Source: Tunturibacter psychrotolerans | Lineage (GTDB): Bacteria; Acidobacteriota; Terriglobia; Terriglobales; Acidobacteriaceae | Assembly (NCBI RefSeq): GCF_040359615.1 | Contig: NZ_CP132942.1 | Coordinates: forward strand, 4,712,001 to 4,776,000 | Length of the DNA stretch: 64,000 nt | Direction: 5' to 3' | In this document: piece after piece, positions 18,108-27,193 of the stretch | Layout: every line of letters begins with the position of its first letter | Numbering within the stretch: the first letter of the stretch is position 1 | The notes under the pieces: generated by a model | Databases searched by the model: none | What the model was told of the DNA's origin: nothing | Seen by the model: only the letters and a program-made list of their open reading frames with translations | Position numbers and translations under genes: made by a program

Positions 18108-18959
18108 ATGCCTCTGATCGACTCTCACGCCCACCTCGACTTTTACAACGAGACTCCGACCGAGCGCGTGGAGGTGCTGCGACGCGCCTACGCCGCGGGG
18201 GTTCACACGGTTCTGGCGATCGGCATTGGCGATGGCCCCGCGACGATGCACCAGGCGCTCGAGATTGCCGAAACGGCCTCGGGGGAGGGGCTTCCGCAGG
18301 TCTTTGCGAGCGCTGGAATTCATCCGCAGGAGGCGGCTCACGCTGGGCCGGACGCGCTCGAAAAGCTGGCTGCGCTTGCCGCTCGGGAACGATGTGTTGC
18401 CATCGGAGAGATCGGCCTCGACTACTACCACTTCGATAATCCCGACATTGCGACGCAGCAGGAGGCTTTCATCGCGCAGATGCGTCTTGCAGCGAAGTTG
18501 CGCAAGCCGATCCTGATCCACTGCCGCACCAGCGAACTTGCGACGCCGCAGGCCAAGGAGAAGTATGGCGAGGCTGATGCGTGGGAGGATCTTCTTGCGC
18601 TGATCGATGAACATTGGACGCCGCACGCGCTGCCTGGGATCATGCACTGCTTCTCCGGTACTCCGGCTGAGGCGGAACGTTCTCTCGCTGCGGGATTTTA
18701 TCTTTCCTTTGCGGGGAACCTGACGTATCCGAAGGCGCAGGGTATTCGCGATGCCGCCGTGCTCGCCCCCGCGGATCGGATTCTGGTCGAGACGGACGCG
18801 CCATTTCTTGCGCCGATTCCGCTTCGGGGTCAACGCAACGAGCCCGCTTTTGTCACGCAAACGGCGGCAGCCCTGGCTGAGCTTCGCGGCATCACACCAG
18901 AAGAGCTCGCGGACCTGACAACCGCCAACTTTAAAAATCTCTTCCCCTCGACGCGCTAA
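18108..18959 (+). CDS. tatD: TatD-family metal-dependent hydrolase
   Basis: A 283-residue TIM-barrel nuclease/hydrolase. All expected metal and catalytic positions are visible: IDSHAHLDFY, AIGEIGLDYYH, PILIHCR, GIMHCFSGT and VETDAPFLAP. Family members are 3'-5' DNA exonucleases or D-aminoacyl-tRNA related enzymes in the cytoplasm. It starts 99 bases from the divergent cupin gene and is followed 57 bases later by yajQ, possibly in one transcript. Confidence 0.92.
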   Translation: MPLIDSHAHLDFYNETPTERVEVLRRAYAAGVHTVLAIGIGDGPATMHQALEIAETASGEGLPQVFASAGIHPQEAAHAGPDALEKLAALAARERCVAIGEIGLDYYHFDNPDIATQQEAFIAQMRLAAKLRKPILIHCRTSELATPQAKEKYGEADAWEDLLALIDEHWTPHALPGIMHCFSGTPAEAERSLAAGFYLSFAGNLTYPKAQGIRDAAVLAPADRILVETDAPFLAPIPLRGQRNEPAFVTQTAAALAELRGITPEELADLTTANFKNLFPSTR

Positions 18960-19016
18960 ACACTCGGGCGCTGACATAATAGAGAGCGACAAAGTTACAG
19001 ACGAAGGAACATACCC

Positions 19017-19517
19017 ATGGCATCCGATAACAGCTTCGACGTAGTCAGCAAAGTAGAGATTCAAGAAGTAAAAAACGCCATCGACCAGGCCTCGAAAGAG
19101 GTTCACGCTCGCTTCGACCTGAAAGATTCGAAGTCGAAGATCGAGCTTGAGGGCAACGACACGATTCAGCTTGCGTCGCAGGATGAGTACAAGCTTCAGG
19201 CGGTCACCGAGATTCTGTCGCAGAAGCTGGTGAAGCGTGGGGTGTCGCTGAAGAACCTCGAGTTTGAGAAGATCGAGCCTGCGGCGAACTCGAGCGTGCG
19301 GCAAAAAATCAAGCTGGTGCAGGGGATTCCGTCCGAGAAGGCGAAGATCATCGTCGCCGCGATCAAGGACTCGAAGAAGAAGGCACAGGCCAGCATTCAG
19401 GGTGATACTGTGCGCGTCGTCAGCAAGGACCGCGACGTTTTGCAGGAGGTCATGGCGCTGCTCAAGGGCAAAGATATCGGCGTCGAGCTTCAGTTTACGA
19501 ACTTCCGCTCTAACTAA
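19017..19517 (+). CDS. YajQ-family nucleotide-binding protein
   Basis: A 166-residue protein matching the YajQ family along its length: SFDVVSKVEIQEVKNAIDQA at the N-terminus, RFDLKDSKSKIEL, KLVQGIPSEKAKIIV, and VRVVSKDRDVLQEVM near the C-terminus. Some members bind cyclic di-GMP and tune transcription; others are uncharacterised. GAAGGA lies 7-12 bases before the ATG. Confidence 0.92.
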   Translation: MASDNSFDVVSKVEIQEVKNAIDQASKEVHARFDLKDSKSKIELEGNDTIQLASQDEYKLQAVTEILSQKLVKRGVSLKNLEFEKIEPAANSSVRQKIKLVQGIPSEKAKIIVAAIKDSKKKAQASIQGDTVRVVSKDRDVLQEVMALLKGKDIGVELQFTNFRSN

Positions 19518-19537
19518 GACGGATTCTCATTGCGAGC

Positions 19538-19565
19538 GCGGCAGCAAGCCCATTCCTGCTGCCGC
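19538..19565 (+). repeat. Perfect 9-bp hairpin downstream of the YajQ gene
   Basis: GCGGCAGCA (19538-19546) and TGCTGCCGC (19557-19565) form a perfect stem with a 10-base loop. No U-tract follows, so it may slow or protect transcript ends rather than be a classical terminator. Confidence 0.35.
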
Positions 19566-19656
19566 CTTGCCAAAGCGTTGCCCGGATCAAAAATCTTGCT
19601 TACTTTTTCGAGCTTACTCTGAAGCCAAATCCACATCCTGATACTCTGACTAGTAA

Positions 19657-20661
19657 GTGAGTACGCTCTCCATCGCGACAGCAGCCGAGGTGTTCGACCT
19701 CCTGCGTGACGATTTAGCCGCCATTGAGCAGGAGTTCTCCCGCCAATCGGCCTCAAACGTCGAGGTCATCACCGACATCGCACGCTACCTGATCGCGGGC
19801 GGCGGCAAGCGCATTCGACCTCTTCTGCTGCTGCTTTCGGCGAAGGCGCTCGGCTGCACAAGCGAAAGCCGCATCCGGCTCGGTGCCGTGGTGGAGATGC
19901 TTCACACCGCAACGCTCGTCCACGACGACATCATCGACGAAGCTGACACGCGCCGCGGCCGTCCTTCCTCAAACACTACCTGGGGTAACGCCAAGTGCGT
20001 CCTGGCGGGCGATTGGCTCTACATGCAGTCGTTCTCGACGGCGCTTGAGGAGCGCAACTTCCGTGTCCTCGAGCTGCTCATCTCGCTCACCCAGCAGATG
20101 GTCGAAGGCGAGCTTCTCCAGATCGAAAAGCTTGGTCACCTCATCAACGAAGAGGAGTACTTCGACCTCATCTTCCGCAAGACCGCGTGCCTCTTCAAGG
20201 TCTCCATGCAGCTGGGCGCTGCCGTCACGCCGTCCCACGACTTCGGCGACCCCGAGGAGATTGAAGCGCAGCTTGGCGAGTATGGCCGCAATCTCGGCCT
20301 CGCCTTCCAGATTGTCGACGACGTTCTCGACCTGACAGCCGCCGAAGACGTGCTCGGCAAGCCCGTAGCTTCAGATCTACGCGAAGGCAAGGCCACACTC
20401 GCCGTCATTCACGCACTCGAGCGTGGCACTGGAGCCGACCGCGAAGCCATTCGCACCGTTCTCGCCGACCGGAGCTTCACCCGAGTCTCTCATCCGCAGA
20501 TTCTCGAGATTCTGCAGCGCCATGGCTCGATCGACTATGCGATGGACACAGCCTGCGCCTACGCCGAAGCAGCCCGGCTCACCATCGCCGATCTGCCCGA
20601 TTCCGAAGCCAAGCGCGCCCTTCTTTGGGTCCCCGGCTTCGTCACCTCACGCGACCGCTAG
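19657..20661 (+). CDS. Polyprenyl diphosphate synthase (long-chain trans type)
   Basis: A 334-residue isoprenoid chain-elongating enzyme. The first Asp-rich motif is LVHDDIIDEADTRRGRP and the second QIVDDVLDLTAAEDVLGKP; GGKRIRPLLLLLSA near residue 50 binds the homoallylic substrate. Length and motifs fit IspB/HepT-type enzymes that make the C35-C45 side chain of respiratory quinones. The start is the GTG at 19657, which lacks a clear ribosome-binding site. No quinone gene is adjacent. Confidence 0.9.
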   Translation: MSTLSIATAAEVFDLLRDDLAAIEQEFSRQSASNVEVITDIARYLIAGGGKRIRPLLLLLSAKALGCTSESRIRLGAVVEMLHTATLVHDDIIDEADTRRGRPSSNTTWGNAKCVLAGDWLYMQSFSTALEERNFRVLELLISLTQQMVEGELLQIEKLGHLINEEEYFDLIFRKTACLFKVSMQLGAAVTPSHDFGDPEEIEAQLGEYGRNLGLAFQIVDDVLDLTAAEDVLGKPVASDLREGKATLAVIHALERGTGADREAIRTVLADRSFTRVSHPQILEILQRHGSIDYAMDTACAYAEAARLTIADLPDSEAKRALLWVPGFVTSRDR

Positions 20662-20805
20662 GTTCAAGGATGCGGTGAGCAAACCGACGACACCCCAAAT
20701 GGCAAAGCCCGTCCTGGAAAATGGACAAATCCAAGGTACTTAACTTTTAGCCTCGACTTGCTTACATCCTAGTGAGAGCATTGCGCTTATGAGGGATAAG
20801 CGTAG

Positions 20806-21669
20806 ATGCTACATCGAATAGAGATTCGGGTAGGGGCTATAGTTTTTACCCTCGCGTGCCTCTTAGAAGCCGCTCACTATTTCAATTTGTTAGAGCATCT
20901 ATTGCCTGAGAAGTTGATCCTTATGGTCGACCAAAAGGCCATTTTCATTTTGATGCTCGTCGGTATTTTGATAATGGCTTTCGGGATTGCTAAGTCCTTG
21001 TTATCCCACGACGGCAAAGGCGCTGTTCCCACACATCCGAACGAGACTAAAAACACAAGTTCTTCAAACCCGCCTTGGACAGCAGGTCCCATCACAACTC
21101 AAAATGTTGAGGTTTACGCTTATCCTCCGAAACCTGCTAGAGTCGCCGCTCCTGCTACACCCAAACCAGCTTTTAGCATCGTCGCCATCTTGAATAGGAC
21201 GACCAGTATTAATTTCTTCAAAGATAGCTTTGTTGCCGACGCCAAAGGGTATTCAGCTTTAGTAGTCGGTTTCAGAAACGACGGGATTGCAGGAAAGTCG
21301 GCCCATAGCCTGCATGGAGTTAGGGCGCATGTAATCTATCGCGATGCATCCGGCAACGAATTGTTAGACATTCCCTCCGCTTGTTGGCTAGAGGAGCCTA
21401 CTGATTCTGTTGACTTGGAAATAGGTGTGGCAAGATATCTCATTGTTGCGGCCAACATGTCACGCGAAAATTGGGTCGCACCTTGGGTAAAGAAGCAAAA
21501 AGGCAAGAACTCTCACGGCTTCGACTTTGTGATTGATGGCGTAGACATTCCAAATGAATTCACAATTGTTGAAATTCGAATGATCGACACTGATAACTTC
21601 TCTCTCCCAAAAGAGAGATTTGAAATCAAAGAAATTGACGGCGACGTGAAAATGTTCAAACTCGCCTAA
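20806..21669 (+). CDS. Hypothetical membrane-anchored protein, A+T-rich
   Basis: A 287-residue protein not recognised. Two hydrophobic segments near residues 10-25 and 45-65 are followed by a Pro/Ser/Thr-rich linker (about 70-130) and a soluble C-terminal domain (about 135-287) rich in beta-prone stretches such as YSALVVGFRNDG and HSLHGVRAHVIY. GAGGG precedes the ATG. The gene is visibly A+T-richer than its neighbours and uses codons such as TTA and ATA more freely, which suggests later acquisition. The domain could sit on either side of the membrane. Confidence 0.65.
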   Translation: MLHRIEIRVGAIVFTLACLLEAAHYFNLLEHLLPEKLILMVDQKAIFILMLVGILIMAFGIAKSLLSHDGKGAVPTHPNETKNTSSSNPPWTAGPITTQNVEVYAYPPKPARVAAPATPKPAFSIVAILNRTTSINFFKDSFVADAKGYSALVVGFRNDGIAGKSAHSLHGVRAHVIYRDASGNELLDIPSACWLEEPTDSVDLEIGVARYLIVAANMSRENWVAPWVKKQKGKNSHGFDFVIDGVDIPNEFTIVEIRMIDTDNFSLPKERFEIKEIDGDVKMFKLA

Positions 21670-21696
21670 ATCAGGAAATCAGGTCTTGTGACTACA

Positions 21697-22854
21697 TCAC
21701 TGCATCGGTAACGACAGGTATAGCGTCCCCAGATCGGTCAGCACGCCGGTCGCGCCCAGCAGGCTCGAGAAGTGTGGATCGGGACTTACTCGCCCCGTGA
21801 ACCACGCATAGCGGAAGACATCGGTGCGGCTCTCGCAGGTTGCGACCATGTCGGTCATCTGAGCCTCCTGCTTTGCCAGCGTGTCGATCTGTGCGCCGTC
21901 ATTCTGGCTGTGCCAGTTTGCAAACTCCGTCACCCAGAAAGGCTTTCCGTACTTGGTGAGCCGGTCCAGTTGCGCATCCAGTCCGTAGTCGTACCAGTGG
22001 AAGGCGAGGTAGTCGATCTGCGGCGCGCGGTTGCTGTTCGCCGCTTCATAGGCGGCGTAGAACGCATCGAGCCACGCGACTGGATCTTCGTAGTTCGTCA
22101 TCGTTCCCCAGGTGATCGCGGGCCCGACGATCTTCACTCCCGTCTGCGCGGCAATGGCCTCGTACTGCGGCCACAGCTGAGCGGCCTGTTGCGGCGTCAT
22201 ATTCGACTGGCTCACCAGGTTCGGCTCATTCAAAACCAGCATGTACTGGATCGTCGGATTTGCCTTCAAATAAGTCACAATATCGGCCGCGTTGAAGCTC
22301 CCGTTCCACAGCATGGGATAGAAAACCATCCCGTAGCGCGTCGCATAGTCGGTCGGAACGGCCGCGTTCGGACTCGGGCTCCAGTTGTACCACCAACTCA
22401 CACCGGATGAGAGCGCAGACAGGTCGGTCGGCGACGCCAGATCATAGGCAATCCCACGCTTGGCGCTTTTAGACGCCGACGGCGGAGTTGGAGTCGGCGT
22501 CGGTGTGGGCGTCGGTGTAGGTGTAGGCGTTGGTGTCGGTGTTGGCGTTGGTGTGGGAGTTGGCGTTGGTGTGGGAGTTGGCGTTGGCGTTGGTGTGGGA
22601 GTCGGCGTAGGTGTTGGTGTGGGCGTTGGCGTTGGTGTGGGAGTCGGCGTAGGTGTTGGTGTGGGAGTTGGTGTTGGTGTTGGTGTTGGTGTTGGCGTAG
22701 GGGTCGGCGTCGATGGAGAACTAGAGCTTGTGCCACTTGCAGATGCGAGCGTCGAGCCTCCCCCGCTGCCGCAACCCGAGACGGCGAGACAAGCACCCAG
22801 CACCAGCAGCATTAGCGCGCGATCATTCCGTGCAGACACACGCAGAGCCTTCAA
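21697..22854 (-). CDS. Lipoprotein glycoside hydrolase with Glyco_hydro_cc (GH128-like) domain and Thr-Pro repeat linker
   Basis: A 385-residue predicted lipoprotein: [18 protein letters not shown] carries the lipobox. A Thr-Pro dipeptide linker of roughly 35 repeats follows, then a catalytic domain (about 150-385). YMLVLNEPN and [10 protein letters not shown] provide the two candidate catalytic glutamates, and LAFHWYDYG is typical of the Asl1/GH128 fold that cleaves beta-1,3-glucan. I choose the TTG at 22854 because GAGGAGG lies just upstream; the frame is open to 22959. The linker DNA is a hexamer minisatellite that probably varies in copy number. Confidence 0.78.
   Translation of the reverse strand: MKALRVSARNDRALMLLVLGACLAVSGCGSGGGSTLASASGTSSSSPSTPTPTPTPTPTPTPTPTPTPTPTPTPTPTPTPTPTPTPTPTPTPTPTPTPTPTPTPTPTPTPTPTPTPTPTPTPTPPSASKSAKRGIAYDLASPTDLSALSSGVSWWYNWSPSPNAAVPTDYATRYGMVFYPMLWNGSFNAADIVTYLKANPTIQYMLVLNEPNLVSQSNMTPQQAAQLWPQYEAIAAQTGVKIVGPAITWGTMTNYEDPVAWLDAFYAAYEAANSNRAPQIDYLAFHWYDYGLDAQLDRLTKYGKPFWVTEFANWHSQNDGAQIDTLAKQEAQMTDMVATCESRTDVFRYAWFTGRVSPDPHFSSLLGATGVLTDLGTLYLSLPMQ
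22484..22712 (+). repeat. Hexanucleotide minisatellite encoding (Thr-Pro)n
   Basis: About 37 tandem copies of a degenerate GGNGTN hexamer on the plus strand, such as GGTGTT, GGCGTT, GGTGTG and GGAGTC. On the minus strand it encodes the Thr-Pro linker of the GH128-like lipoprotein. Variation is confined almost entirely to third codon positions, so the protein repeat is perfect while the DNA is not. Confidence 0.9.
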
Positions 22855-23137
22855 AGCTCCTCCTCTTGAAAATTTCCTGTTCACAACGAGAACGATCCGC
22901 GGCCAGATCACCTTCCCGACTGAAGGCTTCATCGGCCGTTTGCCCTGATGGCACAGCACTCACAACAGGCGGATCTCGCCAATGGTCACGGCACTCGATT
23001 TCGAATCCGCGACTGTAGAAAATCACGCCCCCTGCCGCGAGTCTCTGACTCGGAAGTTGTAGACGCAAAACTTCTTAGCCTCTTTATTTTTATGGACTTA
23101 CGTTCTAGATCGCGAAAGCAGACAGCCCACCCGGCTC

Positions 23138-23371
23138 CTACTCCTCGCCACTCGTTTCGACGTCCAGGTTCACCACCCGCATCGCATTTCTGCCTTGCTC
23201 CACGAGCACCTGGATTCTACCCTCTGCCGCCTCCAACTCCTTCTTGCACGCGTTCGAGAGCTTCACGCCCTCCTCAAACAGATGCACCGACTCATCGAGC
23301 GAAAGCTCCCCACGCTCGAGCTTCTCGACCACCGACTCCAAGGCCATCAACTGCTCTTCAAAGTTTGCCAT
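23138..23371 (-). CDS. xseB: Exodeoxyribonuclease VII small subunit
   Basis: A 77-residue helical protein with the family pattern NFEEQLMALESVVEKLERGE, then LSLDESVHLFEEGVKL and a charged C-terminus. It pairs with XseA to form the enzyme that degrades single-stranded DNA to oligonucleotides. The ATG at 23371 overlaps the stop of the upstream methyltransferase/MTHFR gene by one base (TGATG), so they are coupled. xseA is not in the window. Confidence 0.9.
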   Translation of the reverse strand: MANFEEQLMALESVVEKLERGELSLDESVHLFEEGVKLSNACKKELEAAEGRIQVLVEQGRNAMRVVNLDVETSGEE

Positions 23372-25314
23372 CACACAACCTCGACTTCGGCCAGCCCCAG
23401 CACATCGGCCGCGACGCCGTAGCGCCCGAACGGCGCACTTACCTGAACGCCCTGCACCATCGGCCGCGCCTCTGCCAACATCTCCTGCGCGATCTTTACG
23501 CCTTCCATCCGGCCCGCTTCAGGCGAGGCCACTGCGGCCATCCGCGCCATGATCTCTTCCGGCATGCTGACTCGCAGATCGTTCTTCATGAACTCCGCGT
23601 TGCGCAGACTGGTCAGCGGCCAGATCCCCGCGATCACCGGGATGCGGAAGCCTTCGATTCTGCGCAGGAACTCTTCGAGAACGCGCAGGTCAAACACCGG
23701 TTGCGTAATAGCGAATTCTGCGCCCGCCTCCACCTTGAACGCAAACCGGCGCACCTCCTGGTCCATATCCTGAACGCCGGGGTTCGCCGCGACAGAGATC
23801 GTAAAGCCGGTCGAGTCGCCGATAGGATTCTTCCCGATATCCAAGCCGTAGTTCAAATTCTGGACGATGTTCACCAACCCGATTGCGTCGACATCGAACA
23901 CCGCCGTTGCGTTGGGATAGTTGCCGAGCTTCGGCGGATCGCCCGTCAGGCAGAGAATATTTTTGAGCCCGATCGATGACGCTCCCAGCAGATCGCTCTG
24001 GATGCTCAGCACGTTCCGATCGCGGCAGGTGTAATGCAGAATCGTCTCAATTCCTACGTGCTGCTGAATCTGCACGCACAGGCTCTGCGCGCTCATCCTT
24101 GCGCTGGCACGCGGCGAATCCGGCACATTGATAGCGTCCACACCGAGCCTGTGAAGTTGTGCCGCGCCATCCAGCTCCTTGCTGCAGTCGATCCCCTTCG
24201 GCGGCACGATCTCCACCATCGTCACAAAATCGCCGGCGGCTACCATCGAACCGATCTTCGACCGATCCGCCAGCGGAGGGGGCGAAACCTTGCTCTCCTT
24301 GATGGTCGTCGCCTTGCCCGGACGAGCGTTTTCCATCACCTCGATGCCACCCTCCATCGCACCCAGCGCGCGCAACGAACTCTTCATCGCTCGCGTATAG
24401 CTTGGCGTCGTTCCACAACATCCGCCGACGATGCTCGCTCCCGCCTTGACCAGCTTGCGCGTAAAGCTGGCCATGTACTCGGGCGAAGTCAGGTAGATCG
24501 TGCGGCCCTCGACGGCGCGCGGAATTCCTGCGTTCGGCATCGCAGACAGCGGCAGCGTCGTCACTGGCCGCATCCGCTCGATCACACTCAGCACTGTCGC
24601 AGGTCCCGCGCTGCAATTGCATCCCACTGCATCGGCGCCCCACTCGGTCAGCTTGATCGCGGCAACCTCTGCCGAGGCCCCATCGAGGCAGTTCCCGTCT
24701 TCATCGACGGTCATCATCACCACCACGCGAATTCCTGGAGCTACATGCCGCGCTGCCAGAATTGCCTGTTGCGCCTCGGCCAGTGAGGTCATCGTCTCTA
24801 CGATCAGCAGATCCACGCCTACGCCCGGCCCACCCTCCACCAGCGCCCGAATCTGCTCTTCGAAAGCTTCCCGTGCTTCGTCGAGGCCAACTTTGCCGAG
24901 CGGCTCCAGCCTCACGCCCAGCGGCCCCATCGAACCGGCCACAAACGCCTCGCACGCCTGCTTATCGCGTATCTGGTTCACCGACTCCCGCGCCAGCTTC
25001 ACGCCGGCCACGTTGATTGCGCGCACCTGATCCTGCAGCCCATGCAGGCCCAGCCGAAACCGGTTGCCGCCAAACGTATTGGTCTCGACAACCTCTGCAC
25101 CTGCCTGCAGATACTCGGTATGGATCTCCCGCACCATCTCCGGCTGCGACAGGTTCAGCTCGTCGTAACACCGGTTGATGAAGACGCCGCGCGCGTACAG
25201 CATCGTGCCCATGGCTCCATCGCACAGCACAGTCCTGCCGCCTTCAAACAGACAGTCGACCGCAGCGTATCCTGCAACAGAGATCGATTTCGCACCATCT
25301 ACCGCATCCGCCAT
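23371..25314 (-). CDS. Bifunctional homocysteine S-methyltransferase / 5,10-methylenetetrahydrofolate reductase
   Basis: A 647-residue fusion. Residues about 20-310 are the homocysteine methyltransferase domain: LCDGAMGTMLYARG at the start and the zinc cysteines in VGCNCSAGP and IVGGCCGTTP. Residues about 350-640 are the FAD-dependent MTHFR domain (VEIVPPKGID, TCRDRN, LCLTGDPPK, TQPVFD). There is no cobalamin domain, so it resembles YitJ-type proteins. It joins methyl-THF formation to methionine synthesis. The ATG at 25314 has GGAG 6 bases upstream and is preferred over the TTG at 25326. Confidence 0.92.
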   Translation of the reverse strand: MADAVDGAKSISVAGYAAVDCLFEGGRTVLCDGAMGTMLYARGVFINRCYDELNLSQPEMVREIHTEYLQAGAEVVETNTFGGNRFRLGLHGLQDQVRAINVAGVKLARESVNQIRDKQACEAFVAGSMGPLGVRLEPLGKVGLDEAREAFEEQIRALVEGGPGVGVDLLIVETMTSLAEAQQAILAARHVAPGIRVVVMMTVDEDGNCLDGASAEVAAIKLTEWGADAVGCNCSAGPATVLSVIERMRPVTTLPLSAMPNAGIPRAVEGRTIYLTSPEYMASFTRKLVKAGASIVGGCCGTTPSYTRAMKSSLRALGAMEGGIEVMENARPGKATTIKESKVSPPPLADRSKIGSMVAAGDFVTMVEIVPPKGIDCSKELDGAAQLHRLGVDAINVPDSPRASARMSAQSLCVQIQQHVGIETILHYTCRDRNVLSIQSDLLGASSIGLKNILCLTGDPPKLGNYPNATAVFDVDAIGLVNIVQNLNYGLDIGKNPIGDSTGFTISVAANPGVQDMDQEVRRFAFKVEAGAEFAITQPVFDLRVLEEFLRRIEGFRIPVIAGIWPLTSLRNAEFMKNDLRVSMPEEIMARMAAVASPEAGRMEGVKIAQEMLAEARPMVQGVQVSAPFGRYGVAADVLGLAEVEVV

Positions 25315-25427
25315 AACCGTCTCCAAGTGTTCTCACCATCTTAAGCCAATCGACGGACCTGCTCCAAACCAATAAAATTCAAGCCTTTGCCGATTGCTTC
25401 CAAACCGTGGTCTGGCGCGTCCTTTGT

Positions 25428-25433
25428 TATACT
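25428..25433 (+). promoter_or_regulatory. Candidate extended -10 promoter of the lipoprotein gene
   Basis: TGTTATACT on the plus strand gives TATACT with an upstream TG, an extended -10 element. No good -35 is seen. The predicted start leaves a leader of roughly 55 bases before the TTG start codon. Confidence 0.35.
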
Positions 25434-25494
25434 CGGCACATAGCCGGTGGTCCCGAAAATTTTGCCGCAGCGCTCAGGTTGGAGTTAGTTACCG

Positions 25495-27108
25495 TTGACG
25501 AATCGAAGTCTTTTTACCAAGTCTCTCCGTGCCCAGATCTTCTGCGGCCTTCTGATCGCCGCCGCCACTCTGGGACTCACAGCCTGCGGCCCGTACTACT
25601 ACAAGTTCCCTCAATTTACGTTCGCTAACCGCCCCATTCCTCCCAGCAAGCTCGCCAATCGTGTCATGGTCAGTGTTACCGCCAACGGAGGAACCACCGG
25701 CAGCCTGCAGATCCTCGATGCCCTCCGCGCGCTCCGCAATAACGTACAGAACACCAAGACTTCGTTCTCTATCAGCGGCTACTCCTCCGGCTTTCCGAAT
25801 CTGATCCTCAACTTCCCCTCAGAGATCACTGGCTACGTCTACTCCAACACGCTGGGTGACGTACAGGCCATCAACTACGGCACAGAAGCCGTCACCGGCC
25901 CTGTCGGGCCCTTCCCCGCGAAATCCACCAGCATCGCCGTTCCCCCGACCTTCGCCCACGTCTACTCTGCGGAGGAGGGTGCCGGCCTGCTCGGCATCGT
26001 CGACAACACGGCCGGAAAAACCTTCGCGCTCAACCTGCCCAATGTCTTTCAGGTCGTCGTCAACACAGGCGACACGGTCGTACTCGCCATGGTTCGCAAC
26101 TCGAACTCGCTCTATCGCGTCATCAAGCTGAACGCCAACCAATACCTCACCTCGACCGCAGCCATCGCAGGCATCGGCGCGGTCGACTGCCAGCCCTTCA
26201 ACCTGCCGATCTACTGCGTCATCCCGGTCAACAGCGTGAATCCCGCCGCTCCCACCGCCAGCACCTTCGACCGTCCTGTCGGAGCCTACGTCTCGCTGGA
26301 CGGCAGTGTCGTCTACGTTCTCAACTGCGGTGCCGAGTGCGGCGGAACCACCTCCAGCGTCACCTATCTCTCGCCCGGCGCGCTTCAGGTCAACAGCTAC
26401 ACCGACAGCACCAGCCCAGCTCAGCAGAATCCGAACTCCTTCGTTCGCAATGTTCCAGTCGCAGGAGGAGTCACAGCGGCGGTCTCTGACGGGACGACCC
26501 TCTACCTGGCTGGCCAACAGCTCCAGCCCGATGGTCTCTTCGCGGGCAACCTCTCCACCATCAACCTTGCCAGCAACACCGTCACCAGCACTACCTCCAT
26601 CTCCGACGGCACTCACACCAAGATCCTCTTTGCCGACGACAACACGCTCTGGATCGGCTCCCAGTTATGCGCCAGCGGTGAGCGCGCAGCCCGAGCCGCG
26701 CAACAGATAGCAGCCGGACAGGCCACCGACCAGACGGCGAACTACAACTGCCTTACCCTCGTCACACTGCCCTCAGGCTCTGCTGGAATCAGCGCTGCCA
26801 TCGTTCCCGCCGTCACACAAAGCGCGACGTCGCCGGTCGTCGTCCCCTACCCCAATACCAACCAGAACCAGTTCTACTACGGCGACCTCACGGGCCTCTG
26901 CTGGGTCCAAGGCCTTCACAAGGTCTACACCGCCTACGGGGGGCAGGTCCACGCCTTCTACACCGGCGGAGCGATCACCGCCCCGATGGATCCCGCCATT
27001 GGCACGACACCCGCCGCCGGCTCTGAGATCAACAACGCGAACATCATCGTTCAGGGCACAGCCCTCGACGTCGCCTACATGGACGCCGTCACTGACGCAG
27101 CAAACTAA
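25495..27108 (+). CDS. Hypothetical lipoprotein, probable beta-propeller
   Basis: A 537-residue predicted lipoprotein: the signal sequence ends in LGLTACGP, with the lipidated Cys at about residue 31. The rest is a long beta-rich, Asn/Thr/Ser-rich sequence with repeating strand-turn units (for example GAYVSLDGSVVYVLNCG and DGTTLYLAGQQL), as in secreted beta-propeller proteins. Four cysteines in pairs suggest disulphides. The start is TTG 25495 with GGAG about 10 bases upstream. No catalytic motif is visible, and its ligand is unknown. Confidence 0.72.
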   Translation: MTNRSLFTKSLRAQIFCGLLIAAATLGLTACGPYYYKFPQFTFANRPIPPSKLANRVMVSVTANGGTTGSLQILDALRALRNNVQNTKTSFSISGYSSGFPNLILNFPSEITGYVYSNTLGDVQAINYGTEAVTGPVGPFPAKSTSIAVPPTFAHVYSAEEGAGLLGIVDNTAGKTFALNLPNVFQVVVNTGDTVVLAMVRNSNSLYRVIKLNANQYLTSTAAIAGIGAVDCQPFNLPIYCVIPVNSVNPAAPTASTFDRPVGAYVSLDGSVVYVLNCGAECGGTTSSVTYLSPGALQVNSYTDSTSPAQQNPNSFVRNVPVAGGVTAAVSDGTTLYLAGQQLQPDGLFAGNLSTINLASNTVTSTTSISDGTHTKILFADDNTLWIGSQLCASGERAARAAQQIAAGQATDQTANYNCLTLVTLPSGSAGISAAIVPAVTQSATSPVVVPYPNTNQNQFYYGDLTGLCWVQGLHKVYTAYGGQVHAFYTGGAITAPMDPAIGTTPAAGSEINNANIIVQGTALDVAYMDAVTDAAN

Positions 27109-27193
27109 TGCAATGAAGGGCTCAGGGAACAGGGCTCAGGACGTCTCCCACCGAGCCCTACCCCGAAGCCGTGACCCTTAAGCTCTTCACCCT

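Noticed and set aside
18087..19304. 405-codon minus-strand frame over tatD and yajQ
   Set aside because: It is antisense to two well-recognised genes and has shadow-like composition.
22484..22712. Possible CRISPR-like array
   Set aside because: The units are contiguous 6-base repeats with no spacers, and they encode a protein linker.
22460..22948. Gly-Val repeat frame on the plus strand
   Set aside because: It is the antisense reading of the Thr-Pro minisatellite and not a separate gene.
22985..23015. TTCGAATCC sequence resembling a tRNA T arm
   Set aside because: No matching acceptor, anticodon or D arm could be built around it on either strand.
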